From positions 1 to 64,000 of the forward strand of contig JAIRWC010000002.1 in NCBI GenBank assembly GCA_031253495.1: 64,000 bases of DNA, in the 5' to 3' direction. The DNA comes from Oscillospiraceae bacterium (GTDB lineage: Bacteria; Bacillota; Clostridia; Oscillospirales; Ruminococcaceae). The position numbers and the translations under genes are program-made. How positions within the stretch are numbered: position 1 is the first letter of the stretch; each line of letters opens with the position of its first letter. Shown here piece after piece: positions 27,001-37,537 of this stretch. The notes below the pieces were generated by a model. That model worked only from the letters and a program-made list of their open reading frames with translations. It was not told the DNA's origin and searched no databases.

Positions 27001-27896
27001 CAGCTCTCCCTCGGATAAGCCCGCGAAATCGAGCTTGCGGAGCAGTTTTGCTCGAACAGCTTTTCCACATACTCCGAACCGGTAAGCGTCTCGATTATCT
27101 TATAACCGCTTTTTCTGCGCTTGATATTCAGCGGGACTATGACTTCCTCGTATTCCTTGCGGGTAACGACCGTGTTTTCCGCGAACGACGCCTCTTGTTT
27201 CGTATAACCCGACTCCTCGTTTATGCCTTCGGGGAAAAACGTGATAACGCGGTAACGCTTGGCGAGGAAATCCTCTATCTCATCCTCGGTTAAGCCGGTT
27301 ATCAGGGAAAAATCCCGTTTGTTCGCCGATATATAATGGTCGTAACGGTAATTGCCGTATTCGGAGAGCAACTCCTTAACGGCTTCCGCGCCCATTTTCG
27401 CGAAGAAATCGTCCTCGTACCGCTCTTTCATATCAACGTACTCTTTTTCCGAGAGGAGCTGCCCCTTGGTTAAAATAGTCCGCCCTTTGTCTATAACCAC
27501 ATACTTGGTGAAATACAAAACCTCTTCCAGCCTCTTCGGGGAGATGTCAAGCACCTGCCCTATCCGCGACGGCGTCCCCCTGAAATACCATATATGCGAA
27601 ACGGGCGCGGCCAATTCAATATGCCCCATCCTTTCGCGGCGAACCTTGTTGCGGGTAACCTCCACGCCGCAACGCTCGCATATTTTGCCCTTAAAGCGTA
27701 TGCGCTTATACTTGCCGCAGTTACATTCCCAGTCTTTTTGCGGTCCGAATATTTTCTCGCAGAACAAGCCGTCGCGCTCGGGTTTTTGCGTGCGGTAGTT
27801 GATGGTTTCGGGGCGCTCGACCACGCCGTAACTCCAACTGCGAACCTGCTTCGGGGAAGCCAGTCCTATTTTCATAGAATTAAATGCTGTCGCCAA
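24012..27896 (-). CDS. rpoC: RNA polymerase subunit beta'
   Basis: About 1294 residues from TTG 27896, which is 5-6 nt after GGAGGT and gives a short lead-in before [10 protein letters not shown], as in Bacillus. ATG 27875 is the alternative. The open frame continues to 28112 through the rpoB tail and is not expected to be translated. Motifs: first zinc site C-N-C-G-K-Y...C-E-R-C-G-V, catalytic N-A-D-F-D-G-D-Q-M, trigger-loop region, second zinc site ([11 protein letters not shown]). 76 bp after rpoB. Confidence 0.97.
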   Translation of the reverse strand: MATAFNSMKIGLASPKQVRSWSYGVVERPETINYRTQKPERDGLFCEKIFGPQKDWECNCGKYKRIRFKGKICERCGVEVTRNKVRRERMGHIELAAPVSHIWYFRGTPSRIGQVLDISPKRLEEVLYFTKYVVIDKGRTILTKGQLLSEKEYVDMKERYEDDFFAKMGAEAVKELLSEYGNYRYDHYISANKRDFSLITGLTEDEIEDFLAKRYRVITFFPEGINEESGYTKQEASFAENTVVTRKEYEEVIVPLNIKRRKSGYKIIETLTGSEYVEKLFEQNCSASSISRAYPRESWVNNTEWVSRELKEQLQNTQQGQKRLKLLKRLDVIEAFRKSDACPEWMTLEAVPVIPPDIRPMVLLDGGRFATSDLNDLYRRVINRNNRLYKMIELRAPEIIIRNEKRMLQEAVDALIDNGRHGRPVTGPSNRPLKSLSDMLKGKQGRFRQNLLGKRVDYSGRSVIVVGPDLKMDQCGLPKEMAIELFKPFVMKELVKRGLSNNIKSARKMVERTKDDVWDVLEDVIKDHPVLLNRAPTLHRLGIQAFSPVLVEGRALKLHPLVCTAYNADFDGDQMAVHLPLSEEARNEAKTLMLAAKNLLKPSDGRPVVVPTQDMVLGSYYLTIDENDIKNDDGKTGTDEKDLRVFRDFNEALMAYNEGIISLHSAVRVRVAKEINGEKRAKIVKTTAGRIIFNEHIPQDLGFVDRSDPERAFDLEISFKVGKSQLGQIIDKCIKIHGTERTSKVLDKIKALGFKYSTKAAITVAVSDASVPEKKKIILDEADKKVEEINVYFNQGFISNAERKNAVLEVWNNATVEVSKELTGTLDKSNPIYMMADSGARGSINQIRQLAGMRGLIANTSGETIEIPIRSNYREGLNILEYFISSRGARKGLADTALRTADSGYLTRRLVDVSQEVIIRTDDCHTENGIDVYEIREGKELIEPLEERLRGRYLVEDFEDEAGNVLVPNSRLIKDEDAQIIAKSQVKTVKIRSVLTCAARHGVCAKCYGASLADGQPIKIGEAVGIIAAQSIGEPGTQLTMRTFHTGGIASAEDITQGLPRVEELFESRRPKSSAIMSRLTGTVKIEEIKKTRHITVTADDGSSESYSAPFGYRLKVEEGDRIEAGDPITEGSVNPHDVLAVKGEQAVQNYIIAEVQKVYRLQGVDINDKHIEVIVRQMMRKVRIENPGDSYLLPTSAIDKNEIAKINADLDKRRVVGEKIEYPTYSPLLLGITKASLATDSFLSAASFQETTRVLTEAAIHGKVDPLLGLKENVIIGKLIPAGTGMESQSGEF

Positions 27897-27972
27897 TTTA
27901 TACCTCCGCGAATAGTTGTTGTAAAACAGTCGCCGACAATTTAGGCGGTAAAGGGAATACGCGAACCTCGCG

Positions 27973-30900
27973 TCAGTCGAAATCCTCTTCCGCGTCCTCT
28001 TCCTCTTCGTCAAAATCGTCGTCTTCGTCGTCATCGGTGAAAAAGTCGCTTTCGTCGATATCGCCGGTAATATAATTTTCCGCAAGCTCGGCGTCGTCCG
28101 CCACATAGTCAAACTCGTCGGCGCTGACGGTTCCCGCTTCCTCCTCTTCGTCGAACGTCTGTTTTAAATCTATTTCATCCTCGCTTTCGTCGAGAACCTT
28201 TACGTCCAAACCGAGAGACTGCAGCTCCTTAATCAGCACCTTGAAACTTTCCGGCACGCCCGCTTTCGGAACGTTGTCGCCTTTTACAATCGCTTCGTAA
28301 GTTTTTACGCGCCCCACTATGTCGTCGGACTTAACCGTCAGAATTTCCTGCAACGTATACGCCGCCCCGTAAGCCTCGAGCGCCCACACCTCCATTTCGC
28401 CGAACCGCTGACCGCCGAACTGCGCCTTGCCGCCGAGGGGCTGTTGCGTTACCAGCGAATACGGACCCGTTGAGCGCGCGTGGATTTTATCGTCGACAAG
28501 GTGGTGAAGCTTAAGGTAATACATATACCCGACGGTTACGGGGCTGTCAAATTTCTCGCCCGTGCGCCCGTCCGTCAGCTCGATTTTCGCGTTTTCGGGG
28601 AGACCGGCCTCCTTCAGGCAATCCAGTATATCCCCCTCGACCGCGCCGTCGAATACCGGGGACATAATTTTCCAGCCAAGCTTTTTCGCCGCCCACCCCA
28701 AGTGAACCTCAAGCACTTGACCGATGTTCATGCGCGAGGGGACGCCCAAGGGGTTAAGCACTATGTCAAGCGGCGTTCCGTCCGGAAGGAACGGCATGTC
28801 CTCCTGCGGAAGTATTCTTGAAACGACGCCCTTGTTGCCGTGCCGCCCCGCCATTTTATCGCCCACCGAAACCTTGCGTTTTTGCGCGACGTAACAGCGC
28901 ACCACCATGTTCACGCCGGGCGGCAATTCCTCGCAATTCTGGCGGTTGAACACCTTGACGTCCACCACTATGCCGCTTTCTCCGTGGGGGACTTTAAGCG
29001 AATTGTCGCGGACTTCACGGGCTTTTTCGCCGAAAATGGCGCGCAACAGGCGTTCTTCCGCGGTCAATTCCGTTTCGCCTTTCGGCGTTACCTTACCCAC
29101 CATAATATCGCCGGACTGCACCTCCGCGCCTATCCGGATAATTCCGCGCTCGTCAAGGTCTTTGAGCGCGTCTTCGCCGAGATTGGGAATATCGCGGGTG
29201 ATTTCTTCCGGGCCCAATTTGGTGTCGCGGCATTCCAACTCGTATTCCTCTATGTGGATAGAGGTGAAAACATCGTTGTAAACCAATTTTTCATTGATTA
29301 AAACCGCGTCTTCGTAATTATAGCCTTCCCATGTCATAAAGCCGATTAACACGTTTTTCCCGAGGGAAATCTCGCCGCGGTTGGTGGCGGGTCCGTCGGC
29401 GATTACGTCGCCTTTTTTTATCACGTCCCCTTTTTCGACAATCGGCTTTTGGTTTATGCAGGTTCCCTGGTTGGAACGCTTAAACTTTATCAGCTTATAC
29501 ACCGCTTCTTGTTCTTCGCCGTTGGTAATTATAATCTCGTCCGCGGTAACGGAAGTCACCTCGCCGTCCTCCTCCGCCGTCAACACGACGCCGGAATCCA
29601 TCGCCGCCTTAAACTCCATACCCGTGCCGATTATGGGCGCTTCCGTCACCATAAGCGGCACTGCCTGACGCTGCATATTCGCGCCCATAAGCGCGCGGTT
29701 GGCGTCGTCGTTTTCAAGGAAAGGTATCATAGCCGTCGCCACGGACACGACCATCTTCGGGGAAACGTCCATGTATTCCACGCGTTCCCGTTCGACCTCA
29801 AGGATTTCGTCCTTATACCTGCCCGTAACGCGCGGCCGCGCGAAACGCCCTTCGCCGTCAAGCGGCTCGTTGGCTTGCGCGATTGTGTAAATATCCTCGA
29901 CGTCGGCGGTCATGTAGACCACTTCGTCAAGCACCACGCCGGTTTCCTTATCGACTTTTCTGTAAGGGGCCTCGATAAAGCCGTATTCGTTTATCCTCGC
30001 GAACGACGCCAAATAGGATATAAGCCCGATGTTCGGACCCTCCGGGGTTTCAATGGGGCACATCCTCCCGTAATGCGAATAATGCACGTCGCGCACCTCG
30101 AACCCCGCGCGCTCGCGCGACAGCCCGCCGGGTCCGAGGGCGGAAAGCCTGCGCTTATGCGTCAGCTCGGCGAGCGGGTTGTTTTGGTCCATGAACTGCG
30201 ACAGCGGCGACGAACCGAAAAATTCTTTTATGGCCGCGACGACGGGACGTATGTTGATGAGGGAATTGGGGGAAACGTTCTCCATATCCTGCGCCTGTAA
30301 CCCCATTCTCTCGCGAATTACGCGCTCCATCCTGGCGAAGCCGATGCGGAACTGGTTTTGGAGCAGCTCCCCCACCGAGCGTATACGGCGATTCCCGAGG
30401 TGGTCGATGTCGTCGACCGTTCCCACGCCTTCGCAAAGATTGATAAAATAACTCACCGAAGCGAAAATATCCTCAAGGGTGATGTGCCTGGGAACCAACT
30501 TGTCCGCGTTTTCCTTAATCCCCTCTATGATATCCTCTTTCTTTCCGCCGGCGGTCTCAAGGATATTCCTCAAAACGTGAAAAGACACCTTTTCGTTAAT
30601 TCCGTAAGCGGCGGGGTCAACCCCTTCGGGGATATAGGGGGCTATATCAACCATGCCGTTGCCGACGACCTTAACAATTTTCCCGTCAATGTCAAGCATA
30701 ACCTCCGTTACCCCGGCCTGCTCTATCTCCCTCGCCGTGTCGGGCTTAACCGACGCGCCCGCCTCAAGAATAAGCTCGCCTGTCATGGGGTTCACCACCG
30801 GCGCGCCCGTCCTGTGCCCGACAATCCTTGAGGCGACACCGAGTTTTTTGTTGTATTTGTACCTGCCGAAGCGCGACAAATCATAGCGCCTCGCGTCAAA

Positions 30901-31683
30901 GAACAGCGTGTCAAGGTGGTTTTGCGCCGATTCAACCGTGGGCGGCTCGCCGGGGCGCAGCTTTCTGTAAACCTCCAGCAGCGCCTCCTCGGTATTCTTG
31001 GTCGCGTCTTTTTGCGAAATGGTTTGAACCAAGCGTTCGTCCTCGCCGAACAAATCGTAAAGGTCGTCGTCCGTTCCCTTGCCCAAAGCGCGGATTAAAG
31101 CCGTGGCGGGGATTTTTCTGTTTTTATCGATACGGACATAAAACACGTCGTTCGAGTCCATCTCATACTCCAGCCACGCGCCCCTGTTCGGAATCACCGT
31201 GGCCTTGAACAGCTTTTTCCCCGTTTTATCGTAGTCGAAGCCGTAGTACACCCCGGGGGAGCGCACAAGCTGCGAAACAATTACGCGCTCCGCCCCGTTG
31301 ATTACGAACGTGCCGGAGTCGGTCATCAGGGGAAAATCCCCCATGAAAATCTCATTTTCGACAACCTCGCCCGTTTCCTCGTTTTTGAGATGAACCGTAA
31401 CCTTAAGCGGCGCGGCGTAGGTAACGTCGCGCTCTTTACATTCGCTGATAGTATACTTAGGTTTGTCGTCAAGCCGGTATTTGATAAAACTCAAGGACAG
31501 TTTCCCGTTTGAATCGGTGATTGGAGAAACGTCGGAAAAAACCTCTTTTATCCCTTCGCCGAGAAAACATTTGTACGAGTTTTTCTGTACTTCGATAAGG
31601 TTCGGTACTTCCAGCACCTCGTTAATCCTCGAAAAGCTCATTCGCGTGGTTTTTCCCAGTTTTACCGGTTTAACGTTAACCAT
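27973..31683 (-). CDS. rpoB: RNA polymerase subunit beta with acidic C-terminal tail
   Basis: About 1236 residues from ATG 31683 (AGAAGG upstream; the frame is open to 31725). The rifampicin region [24 protein letters not shown] keeps the residues needed for drug binding (Q513, D516, H526, S531 in E. coli numbering). After the usual C-terminal [12 protein letters not shown] block there is an extension of roughly 70 residues dominated by Asp and Glu, ending E-E-D-F-D. Confidence 0.97.
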   Translation of the reverse strand: MVNVKPVKLGKTTRMSFSRINEVLEVPNLIEVQKNSYKCFLGEGIKEVFSDVSPITDSNGKLSLSFIKYRLDDKPKYTISECKERDVTYAAPLKVTVHLKNEETGEVVENEIFMGDFPLMTDSGTFVINGAERVIVSQLVRSPGVYYGFDYDKTGKKLFKATVIPNRGAWLEYEMDSNDVFYVRIDKNRKIPATALIRALGKGTDDDLYDLFGEDERLVQTISQKDATKNTEEALLEVYRKLRPGEPPTVESAQNHLDTLFFDARRYDLSRFGRYKYNKKLGVASRIVGHRTGAPVVNPMTGELILEAGASVKPDTAREIEQAGVTEVMLDIDGKIVKVVGNGMVDIAPYIPEGVDPAAYGINEKVSFHVLRNILETAGGKKEDIIEGIKENADKLVPRHITLEDIFASVSYFINLCEGVGTVDDIDHLGNRRIRSVGELLQNQFRIGFARMERVIRERMGLQAQDMENVSPNSLINIRPVVAAIKEFFGSSPLSQFMDQNNPLAELTHKRRLSALGPGGLSRERAGFEVRDVHYSHYGRMCPIETPEGPNIGLISYLASFARINEYGFIEAPYRKVDKETGVVLDEVVYMTADVEDIYTIAQANEPLDGEGRFARPRVTGRYKDEILEVERERVEYMDVSPKMVVSVATAMIPFLENDDANRALMGANMQRQAVPLMVTEAPIIGTGMEFKAAMDSGVVLTAEEDGEVTSVTADEIIITNGEEQEAVYKLIKFKRSNQGTCINQKPIVEKGDVIKKGDVIADGPATNRGEISLGKNVLIGFMTWEGYNYEDAVLINEKLVYNDVFTSIHIEEYELECRDTKLGPEEITRDIPNLGEDALKDLDERGIIRIGAEVQSGDIMVGKVTPKGETELTAEERLLRAIFGEKAREVRDNSLKVPHGESGIVVDVKVFNRQNCEELPPGVNMVVRCYVAQKRKVSVGDKMAGRHGNKGVVSRILPQEDMPFLPDGTPLDIVLNPLGVPSRMNIGQVLEVHLGWAAKKLGWKIMSPVFDGAVEGDILDCLKEAGLPENAKIELTDGRTGEKFDSPVTVGYMYYLKLHHLVDDKIHARSTGPYSLVTQQPLGGKAQFGGQRFGEMEVWALEAYGAAYTLQEILTVKSDDIVGRVKTYEAIVKGDNVPKAGVPESFKVLIKELQSLGLDVKVLDESEDEIDLKQTFDEEEEAGTVSADEFDYVADDAELAENYITGDIDESDFFTDDDEDDDFDEEEEDAEEDFD

Positions 31684-31752
31684 AAGCCTTCTCCCCCTTA
31701 CATAAACGCGACCCTTTCGGCGCACATCTATCCATTATGAGTACAATACACC

Positions 31753-31781
31753 ATTATATTACTGTTTTTATGTTTTGTCAA
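31753..31781 (-). promoter_or_regulatory. Consensus promoter of rpoBC
   Basis: Minus strand TTGACA (31781-31776), 17-bp spacer, TATAAT (31758-31753): perfect sigma-A consensus, about 70 nt upstream of rpoB. rplJ and rplL are not upstream. Confidence 0.8.
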
Positions 31782-31834
31782 GAGTTTTTTGAAATTTTTT
31801 GTCTTGATTTTTAACGCCCCGTTTAAATAAATTA

Positions 31835-31863
31835 TTGACAACGCGCTTTTTTCGTGCTATAAT
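31835..31863 (+). promoter_or_regulatory. Consensus promoter of rpsF-ssb-rpsR
   Basis: TTGACA (31835-31840), 17-bp spacer ending TGC, TATAAT (31858-31863): perfect -35 and -10 plus extended TG. Divergent from the rpoB promoter, whose -35 lies 54 bp away. The 308-base interval 31684-31991 holds just these two promoters and two leaders. Confidence 0.82.
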
Positions 31864-31870
31864 GTGTCGG

Positions 31871-31991
31871 TCGATTGAAAAATTGGCAATATTATTTCCT
31901 TGCTCGCAAAACGTTTCAAAGCGGCGTTTTCGCCCGGGCGGAAAGCGCGGCTTTGCCGATTGCGGGACTAATGTCTGTAAGGGAGGTACAA
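31871..31991 (+). promoter_or_regulatory. rpsF mRNA leader, possible S6:S18 autoregulatory site
   Basis: About 120 nt of untranslated leader lie between the promoter and rpsF, containing GC-rich hairpin segments (GGCG-TTTT-CGCC near 31923-31934 and CCGGGCGG/CCG runs to 31970). Many bacteria regulate rpsF by S6:S18 binding to a CCG-containing leader hairpin. I cannot fold it here, so this is a positional suggestion. Confidence 0.3.
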
Positions 31992-32369
31992 ATGGCAAAA
32001 TTAACCGAAAAGTATGAAACCATGGTGGTGTTCTCGCTGAAAAACGGCGAGGAGCAGGTCGAGGGGCTGAAAGCCAAGTTTTCGGAATTGCTCGGCTCCA
32101 ACGCGGAGCTTGTCGGCGTTTCGGAATGGGGGAAAAGACGGCTCGCTTACCCGATTAACTACGAAACCGAGGGGTATTACGTCTTGTACGGATTTGATTC
32201 AAAACCCGATTTTCCGATGGAGTTTGAGCGCGTTTTGAATATCACGGACGGTATTCTGCGGTTTTTGACCGTGTTGAGAATCGAGCGCGCCGCCGCCGTT
32301 CCGAAGCCGGAACCCGACCCGAAGCCGGAACCGGTCGCCGCGCCGGATGGGAAAATCGGCGGAGAATAA
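31992..32369 (+). CDS. rpsF: 30S ribosomal protein S6 (bS6)
   Basis: 125 residues from ATG 31992, preceded by GGGAGGT. K-Y-E-T-M-V-V-F at the start, W-G-K-R-R-L-A-Y-P-I and G-Y-Y-V-L-Y match the family. A Pro/Glu/Lys-rich tail (P-K-P-E-P-D-P-K-P-E-P) extends past the globular domain. The frame is open back to 31875, but that would lie within the leader and lacks an SD. Confidence 0.95.
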   Translation: MAKLTEKYETMVVFSLKNGEEQVEGLKAKFSELLGSNAELVGVSEWGKRRLAYPINYETEGYYVLYGFDSKPDFPMEFERVLNITDGILRFLTVLRIERAAAVPKPEPDPKPEPVAAPDGKIGGE

Positions 32370-32389
32370 GATGGGAAAGGAATTTTTGA

Positions 32390-32893
32390 ATGTTTAACAA
32401 AGTCATTTTAATGGGCAGGATTTGCCACGATTTGGAACTTAAGTCCACGCCGTCGGGCGTGTCCGTCCTGTCGTTCAGAATAGCGGTTGACAGGAATTAT
32501 CAAGTAAAGGGCGAAGAACGGAAAGCGGATTTTTTTAACATAGTCGCGTGGCGTTCCACCGCCGAATTTGTGGCGAAGTATTTCGGTAAGGGGCGCATGA
32601 TTATGGTTGACGGCGAGCTTCAAACGCGCCAATACATCGATAAAAACAATATCACCCAAAACATAGTCGAAATAGTGGCGGACTCCATTCATTTCACCGG
32701 GGAAAAGCCGCCGTTGCAGCAACAGCAGGCTTATCAGCCCGCGGGGGGGTATAACGCGTATTCCGGTTCCTATCAGAACGCCCCCGCCGCGCCGCACCCC
32801 GCCGAAACCGTCAACTCCGCGCCCGACGCCTTGAACGGCGGTTCGTCCGGCGATTTCACCGAAAGCGGCGACGACGACGAATATCCGTTTTGA
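32390..32893 (+). CDS. ssb: Single-stranded DNA-binding protein
   Basis: 167 residues. OB-fold at 1-105 (M-F-N-K-V-I-L-M-G-R, F-F-N-I-V-A-W-R, G-x-L-Q-T-R-Q-Y), a Gln/Pro/Gly linker, and an acidic tip D-D-D-E-Y-P-F that recruits repair and replication partners. Sits in the conserved rpsF-ssb-rpsR order. Confidence 0.97.
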   Translation: MFNKVILMGRICHDLELKSTPSGVSVLSFRIAVDRNYQVKGEERKADFFNIVAWRSTAEFVAKYFGKGRMIMVDGELQTRQYIDKNNITQNIVEIVADSIHFTGEKPPLQQQQAYQPAGGYNAYSGSYQNAPAAPHPAETVNSAPDALNGGSSGDFTESGDDDEYPF

Positions 32894-32940
32894 ACGGCGG
32901 TTCGTCGGTTATGCCGACAACAAAACTAAGGAGAATTTAA

Positions 32941-33204
32941 ATGGCTGAAAGAAGAGATTTTAACGATAGGGGCGGGCGCCCCGTCAAGCGCGCCAGAAAA
33001 AAGGTTTGCCAGTTTTGCGCCGACAGAACCGCGTTCATCGACTACAAGGACGTGGCGAGGCTCAGAAACGGGAAGTGCCTCACCGAACGCTGTAAAATTC
33101 TGCCCCGCCGTATCACGGGCTGTTGCGCGTTCCACCAACGCGAACTGACGACCGCCGTCAAAAGGGCGAGGCATCTGGCTTTGATTCCGTATTCGTCGGA
33201 TTAG
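32941..33204 (+). CDS. rpsR: 30S ribosomal protein S18 (bS18), zinc-type
   Basis: 87 residues. K-V-C-Q-F-C-A-D near residue 20 and further cysteines (K-C, R-C, G-C-C) suggest the zinc-binding C+ paralogue form. I-D-Y-K-D-V-A-R-L and I-L-P-R-R-I-T-G are family blocks. SD AAGGAG. Confidence 0.95.
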   Translation: MAERRDFNDRGGRPVKRARKKVCQFCADRTAFIDYKDVARLRNGKCLTERCKILPRRITGCCAFHQRELTTAVKRARHLALIPYSSD

Positions 33205-33259
33205 CGCGAAAATCCGAAGATTCGTATAAAACGAGCGCGCGGTAAAAAAACACACGGTT

Positions 33260-33283
33260 AAGGGCGGATAAAAATCCGCCCTT
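33260..33283 (+). terminator. Hairpin after rpsR
   Basis: 10-bp perfect stem AAGGGCGGAT (33260-33269) / 33274-33283 with an AAAA loop. No U-run follows; the RBS of yjbQ is 7 nt further on, so it may be a partial terminator or mRNA stabiliser. Confidence 0.4.
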
Positions 33284-33300
33284 GCGGTTAAGGAGAATCC

Positions 33301-33696
33301 ATGCTGTACGAATATAACCTGAACACGGGGAAAGAAGAATTTTACGATATTACGCGGCAGGTCGCCGAAGCCGTCTCGCAAAGCGGCGTGACGGACGGAA
33401 CGTGCGTCGTGTTCTGCCCCCATACGACGGCGGGGATTACCGTCAACGAGAACGCGGACCCCGACGTCAGGTTCGATATGCTCCTCGCCCTGGAAGAAAT
33501 CAGCCCGAACCTTGAAAAATTCCGCCACGGGGAGGGTAATTCCGCCGCGCACGTTAAAGCGAGTCTCTGCGGCAGTTCCGTCAACGTAATCATATCCGGC
33601 GGAAAACCGCTTTTGGGAATGTGGCAGGCGATATATTTCTGCGAGTTCGACGGTCCGAGGAGAAGGAAATTTTATGTAAAAGCGACGGGCGGGTAA
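33301..33696 (+). CDS. YjbQ family protein (UPF0047)
   Basis: 131 residues, the usual length. C-P-H-T-T-A-G-I-T-V-N-E near residue 40, H-x-E-G-N-S-A-A-H-V-K near 78 and W-Q-x-I-Y-F-C-E-F-D-G-P-R near 108 are the family's conserved blocks. Members show weak thiamine-phosphate synthase activity; the physiological role is unclear. AAGGAG 7 nt upstream. Confidence 0.9.
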   Translation: MLYEYNLNTGKEEFYDITRQVAEAVSQSGVTDGTCVVFCPHTTAGITVNENADPDVRFDMLLALEEISPNLEKFRHGEGNSAAHVKASLCGSSVNVIISGGKPLLGMWQAIYFCEFDGPRRRKFYVKATGG

Positions 33697-33727
33697 TACG
33701 ATTCGCCGTTTTTAGGGGTGAGGATTT

Positions 33728-34930
33728 ATGGCGGAACGCAAAATTGACGAATTAATCAAGACCGTTTACGAGGCGTTGAATTACGCGAAAAGCAACCCTT
33801 CGGAAAAGGCGTATATGCTCGACGGGATAAACGAAGCCGTAAAAGCCGTTTTCGCGGGTCCGGAAACGGGCGGCTTCCCCCCTCCGCCGACGGTCCGCTC
33901 GGTTGACGACGATTTTTCCGAATTGGAAGAGTGGCTGAACGCCGTCGCCGGAAAAACCGCGAAAAGCGAGCGTAAACCTCTTCCGGTTGACATATACTTC
34001 GGCGATGATTTCATACGATTGTTCGGGCGGATAAAAGGTATGTCGGAAGGCGGGATATGCGCTCATATCCTTCAGAAATTCGATTTGCTGCCCGACAAAT
34101 ACCGGAAAACGCTTGAAAGTTATTTCAACGAATACCCGTTTTGGGGAACGCTGAACATCCGCGGGAAAGACTACGGCGTTTTTAAGAACCGCGCGGCGCA
34201 ACTGTATAACCGCGCCGACGGTTTCGTGCGGCTGTATAAGCGTTTGGCGGATTACCGCTCGCGTTTTGTCCTGCGCGCCTTTGTTGAGAACTGGCTCAAT
34301 TTTGATTTCGACGGTTTGGAGAAAGCGAAGGAAACGGTTTTCAGCGATTATTTCGACCCGGATATAATGAAATGCGGTTTTGACGAGGTTTTGGTCGACC
34401 TCGGCGCGTATGTGGGCGATACGGTGCAGGATTATGTCCGAACCTACGGGCGGCGTTACAAAAAGATATACTGTTATGAAATATCGCCGAAAACAGTTGG
34501 CAAATTAAAGAAAAATCTTGAGGATTACCCCGACGTTGAAATAAGGCAAAAGGGCGTGGGCGAGAAAAAAGGGGTTATGTACATGAAAGCGAACCCCGCG
34601 CACGATTCCGCGAACGTCCTTTCGGCAAACGCGGAAAACGCTTCCGCCGAAGTGGAGGTCGCCGCGCTTGACGAGGACATAACCGAACCCGTTACCTTTA
34701 TCAAAATGGACGTCGAGGGGGCGGAACAGGCGGCTGTCCGCGGCTGCCGGAAGCATATCGCGAACGACAAGCCCAAGCTGGCGATATCGCTCTATCATAA
34801 CAATGAGGATATTACGGAAATACCGCGAATGGTCGATGAAATCTGTCCGGGATACGACTTTTACCTGCGTTATCACGGCGACGGAATTTCGCCGACGGAA
34901 TTGACTCTGCTCGCCGTTTATAAACGGTGA
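33728..34930 (+). CDS. FkbM-family methyltransferase
   Basis: 400 residues. The C-terminal half is a Rossmann methyltransferase: V-D-L-G-A-Y-V-G-D-T (SAM site, near residue 225), Y-C-Y-E-I-S-P (acidic residue for ribose), and the FkbM hallmark I-K-M-D-V-E-G-A-E near 337. The N-terminal 200 residues are helical, lack recognisable motifs and probably define the acceptor. The substrate is unknown; FkbM enzymes usually methylate sugars or natural products. The gene overlaps the next frame only if the latter starts upstream. Confidence 0.86.
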   Translation: MAERKIDELIKTVYEALNYAKSNPSEKAYMLDGINEAVKAVFAGPETGGFPPPPTVRSVDDDFSELEEWLNAVAGKTAKSERKPLPVDIYFGDDFIRLFGRIKGMSEGGICAHILQKFDLLPDKYRKTLESYFNEYPFWGTLNIRGKDYGVFKNRAAQLYNRADGFVRLYKRLADYRSRFVLRAFVENWLNFDFDGLEKAKETVFSDYFDPDIMKCGFDEVLVDLGAYVGDTVQDYVRTYGRRYKKIYCYEISPKTVGKLKKNLEDYPDVEIRQKGVGEKKGVMYMKANPAHDSANVLSANAENASAEVEVAALDEDITEPVTFIKMDVEGAEQAAVRGCRKHIANDKPKLAISLYHNNEDITEIPRMVDEICPGYDFYLRYHGDGISPTELTLLAVYKR

Positions 34931-34959
34931 ACAGTATGACAATCGGGAGGACGCCGCCG

Positions 34960-35799
34960 ATGAATCCTATGAAAAAACTCAATGACTGCTATGAAAGCAT
35001 AAGTGCCAAACTTAACGGATTTGCACCGAAAGTCGCGCTTGTCCTCGGGTCGGGGTTAGGTGCGCTCGCCGATGAAATCGCCGTTGAAACGACGGTAAAC
35101 TATTCTGAAATCGAGGGGTTCCCGCAGTCCACCGTGCAGGGGCATAAGGGGCGGTTCGTGTTCGGGGATATCGGGGGGTGTCCCGTCGCGGTTATGCAGG
35201 GGCGGGTTCACTATTATGAGGGATACGCTATGAGCGACGTGGTTTTGCCCGTTCGGCTCATGCGCAAAATGGGGGCGGAAATCCTGTTCCTCACCAACGC
35301 TTCCGGCGGGATTAACGCGTCTTTTGCGGCGGGCGACTTTATGCTGATTACCGACCAGATAGCGAACTTCGCGCCGAACCCGCTCATCGGAGCCAATTTT
35401 GACGAACTCGGCGTAAGATTCCCCGATATGAGCGAAATTTACGACGGAAAGCTGAACGCGCTAATCCGCGAAACGGCGTCTTCACTCGGCGTGCCTTTGA
35501 AAGAGGGCGTTTATATCCAACTGACCGGTCCTTGTTTTGAAAGCCCCGCCGAAATAAGGATGTGCCGCGTTCTCGGCGCGGACGCGGTGGGGATGAGCAC
35601 CGCGTGCGAAGCGATAGCCGCCAACCACGCGGGGATGAGGGTTTGCGGAATTTCCTGCGTCGCCAACTTAGCCTGCGGTCTGACCGACAGCCCGCTCACC
35701 CACGCCGAGGTTATGGAAGCGGCGGACAAAGCCGCCCCGCTGTTCAAGAAGCTGATAAAGGGAGCCGTTGAAAACATTGGAAAAGCGGAATTTAACTAA
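34960..35799 (+). CDS. Purine nucleoside phosphorylase (PNP, trimeric type)
   Basis: About 279 residues from ATG 34960 (GGGAGG 9 nt upstream). G-S-G-L-G phosphate loop near 32, H-x-[16 protein letters not shown], and [11 protein letters not shown]. The G-M-S-T-x-x-E-A-I-A-A-N-H ... V-A-N-L-A-C-G region has Asn at the base-binding site, favouring 6-oxopurines (PNP) over methylthioadenosine. Overlaps mtnA by 32 bp. The pairing with mtnA hints at a link to methylthioadenosine salvage. Confidence 0.9.
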   Translation: MNPMKKLNDCYESISAKLNGFAPKVALVLGSGLGALADEIAVETTVNYSEIEGFPQSTVQGHKGRFVFGDIGGCPVAVMQGRVHYYEGYAMSDVVLPVRLMRKMGAEILFLTNASGGINASFAAGDFMLITDQIANFAPNPLIGANFDELGVRFPDMSEIYDGKLNALIRETASSLGVPLKEGVYIQLTGPCFESPAEIRMCRVLGADAVGMSTACEAIAANHAGMRVCGISCVANLACGLTDSPLTHAEVMEAADKAAPLFKKLIKGAVENIGKAEFN

Positions 35800-36772
35800 C
35801 ATACGCCTTTCCGGCGATGAAAATTCGGTAATAATTTTAGACCAAAGGTTATTACCGAATAAAATCGAGTATATCGAATTAAGCGAAGCCGCGGATATGT
35901 ACGCCGCGATTAAGGAATTAAAGGTGCGCGGCGCACCCGCGCTCGGGATATTCGCGGGGTTTGCCCTGTACGTTCTGTCAAAAAAGGCGCCCCCTCCGAA
36001 ATTGAAAGAATACGCCGATTATCTCGTTTCCGCGCGCCCCACCGCCGTCAATCTTGAATGGGCGGTTTCACGCATGATGAAAGCCGATGATTTAAAGAAG
36101 GAATGTTACGCAATCCGCGACGAAGACGCCGCCATGTGCGCGGCAATCGCCGAACGCGGGCTGGGGCTGCTCAAAGACGGCGACGGCGTCCTGACCCACT
36201 GTAACGCGGGCCCCTTGGCGACTTCGCGCTACGGAACGGGTTTGGGCGCGCTTATACTCGGCGCGGAGAAAGGGATGAACTTCAACGTCTTCGTGGGGGA
36301 AACCCGCCCGCTCCTGCAAGGGGCGCGCATAACCGCGCTTGAACTGATGAACGCGGGTCTGGACGTTACGCTGATTTGCGACGGCATGGCAAGCGCGGTT
36401 ATGCGCGACAAGAAAATCGACGCCGTTTTCGTCGGCGCCGACCGCGTCGCGGCGAACGGCGACGTCGCCAACAAAATAGGGACGTCGGGCTTGGCGGTAT
36501 TGGCAAAGCATTACAAAATCCCGTTTTATGTGTTCTGCCCGTCCTCGACGGTGGACTTATCCCGTAAAAGCGGCGGCGACATAGTTATAGAGGAGCGCGA
36601 CGGCTCTGAAATCTGCGAGCTTTATTTCAAGGAGCGGATGGCCCCGGAAGGGGTAAAATGTTTCAACCCCGCTTTCGACATAACCGACGGCAATCTGATT
36701 ACCGCGATTGTTACGGAAGAGGGGTTTTTCAAAAAAGTCCGCGCGAATGAAAAAAGGGGGAACCATGTTTGA
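35768..36772 (+). CDS. mtnA: Methylthioribose-1-phosphate isomerase
   Basis: 334 residues. Converts MTR-1-P to methylthioribulose-1-P in methionine salvage. Motifs: [14 protein letters not shown]-x-[27 protein letters not shown]. Start TTG at 35768 directly after AGGGAG, within the end of the PNP gene; the next TTG at 35777 is possible. It could alternatively be a ribose-1-phosphate isomerase-like paralogue serving the neighbouring PNP. Confidence 0.88.
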   Translation: MKTLEKRNLTNIRLSGDENSVIILDQRLLPNKIEYIELSEAADMYAAIKELKVRGAPALGIFAGFALYVLSKKAPPPKLKEYADYLVSARPTAVNLEWAVSRMMKADDLKKECYAIRDEDAAMCAAIAERGLGLLKDGDGVLTHCNAGPLATSRYGTGLGALILGAEKGMNFNVFVGETRPLLQGARITALELMNAGLDVTLICDGMASAVMRDKKIDAVFVGADRVAANGDVANKIGTSGLAVLAKHYKIPFYVFCPSSTVDLSRKSGGDIVIEERDGSEICELYFKERMAPEGVKCFNPAFDITDGNLITAIVTEEGFFKKVRANEKRGNHV

Positions 36773-37499
36773 CGCGAAAAGGATAAAAGAAGAGGCGGCG
36801 CTTTGGATAAGGGGCTATTTCAAAGAGAACGGGGAAAACTGCCGCGCCGTCGTCGGGTTGAGCGGGGGGAAAGACAGCTCCGTCACCGCCGCGCTGTGCG
36901 TCGAAGCGTTGGGCGCGGACAGGGTTTACGGAGTTTTAATGCCGCAAGGGGTTCAAAAAGACATAGCCGTCGCCGAAAGGGTGGCGGATTTATTGGGGAT
37001 AGAACGCCGCACCGTCAACATCGCCGAAAGCGTCGAAGCGGTGTTCGCCGCGATAAACGGCGGCGGCTTAACCCCGAACAGGCAGGCGCAAATCAACACC
37101 CCCGCCCGCGTGAGGATGGCGGTTCTCTACGCCGTGTCCGCCATTGTCGGCGGGCGCGTCGCCAATACCTGCAATTTAAGCGAGGATTGGGTGGGCTACG
37201 CCACGAAGTTCGGGGACGGCGCCGGCGATTTCAGCCCGCTGTCGCGTTTGACGGTTACGGAGGTAAAGGCGCTCGGCGCGCAATTGAACCTGCCCCCGGA
37301 AATCGTGGGCAAAACGCCGGAAGACGGGCTTTCGGGGCTTTCCGACGAGGAAAACTTAGGGTTCTCCTACGACGTTCTGGACAGATACATTCGCGAGGGG
37401 ATATGCGAGGATGAAGCGGTCAAAGAAAAAATCCGCCGTTTGAATAAAGCCAACCTGCACAAATTAAACCCCATGCCGTGCTACGAACCGAATTTATAA
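36765..37499 (+). CDS. nadE: NH3-dependent NAD+ synthetase
   Basis: 244 residues from ATG 36765 (AGGGGGAACC upstream). Single synthetase domain without a glutaminase domain, so ammonia is the amide donor. P-loop G-L-S-G-G-K-D-S-S near 30; N-x-x-A-R-x-R-M region near 110; [28 protein letters not shown]. Overlaps the end of mtnA by 8 bp. The frame is open upstream to 36708, inside mtnA. Confidence 0.95.
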   Translation: MFDAKRIKEEAALWIRGYFKENGENCRAVVGLSGGKDSSVTAALCVEALGADRVYGVLMPQGVQKDIAVAERVADLLGIERRTVNIAESVEAVFAAINGGGLTPNRQAQINTPARVRMAVLYAVSAIVGGRVANTCNLSEDWVGYATKFGDGAGDFSPLSRLTVTEVKALGAQLNLPPEIVGKTPEDGLSGLSDEENLGFSYDVLDRYIREGICEDEAVKEKIRRLNKANLHKLNPMPCYEPNL

Positions 37500-37512
37500 C
37501 TTTGCCGGAGCC

Positions 37513-37527
37513 GCAACCCCGTCCAAA
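37513..37527 (-). repeat. Palindromic repeat family A, fragment
   Basis: GCAACCCCGTCCAAA matches the opening of the copy at 43110 exactly. It lies in the short convergent gap between nadE and the mutL stop, so again at the 3' end of a minus-strand gene. Confidence 0.5.
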
Positions 37528-37537
37528 AGTTTATCCC

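Noticed and set aside
27897..28112. 72-codon N-terminal extension of rpoC
   Set aside because: It translates the rpoB acidic tail region in another frame; the SD and family N-terminus place the start at TTG 27896.
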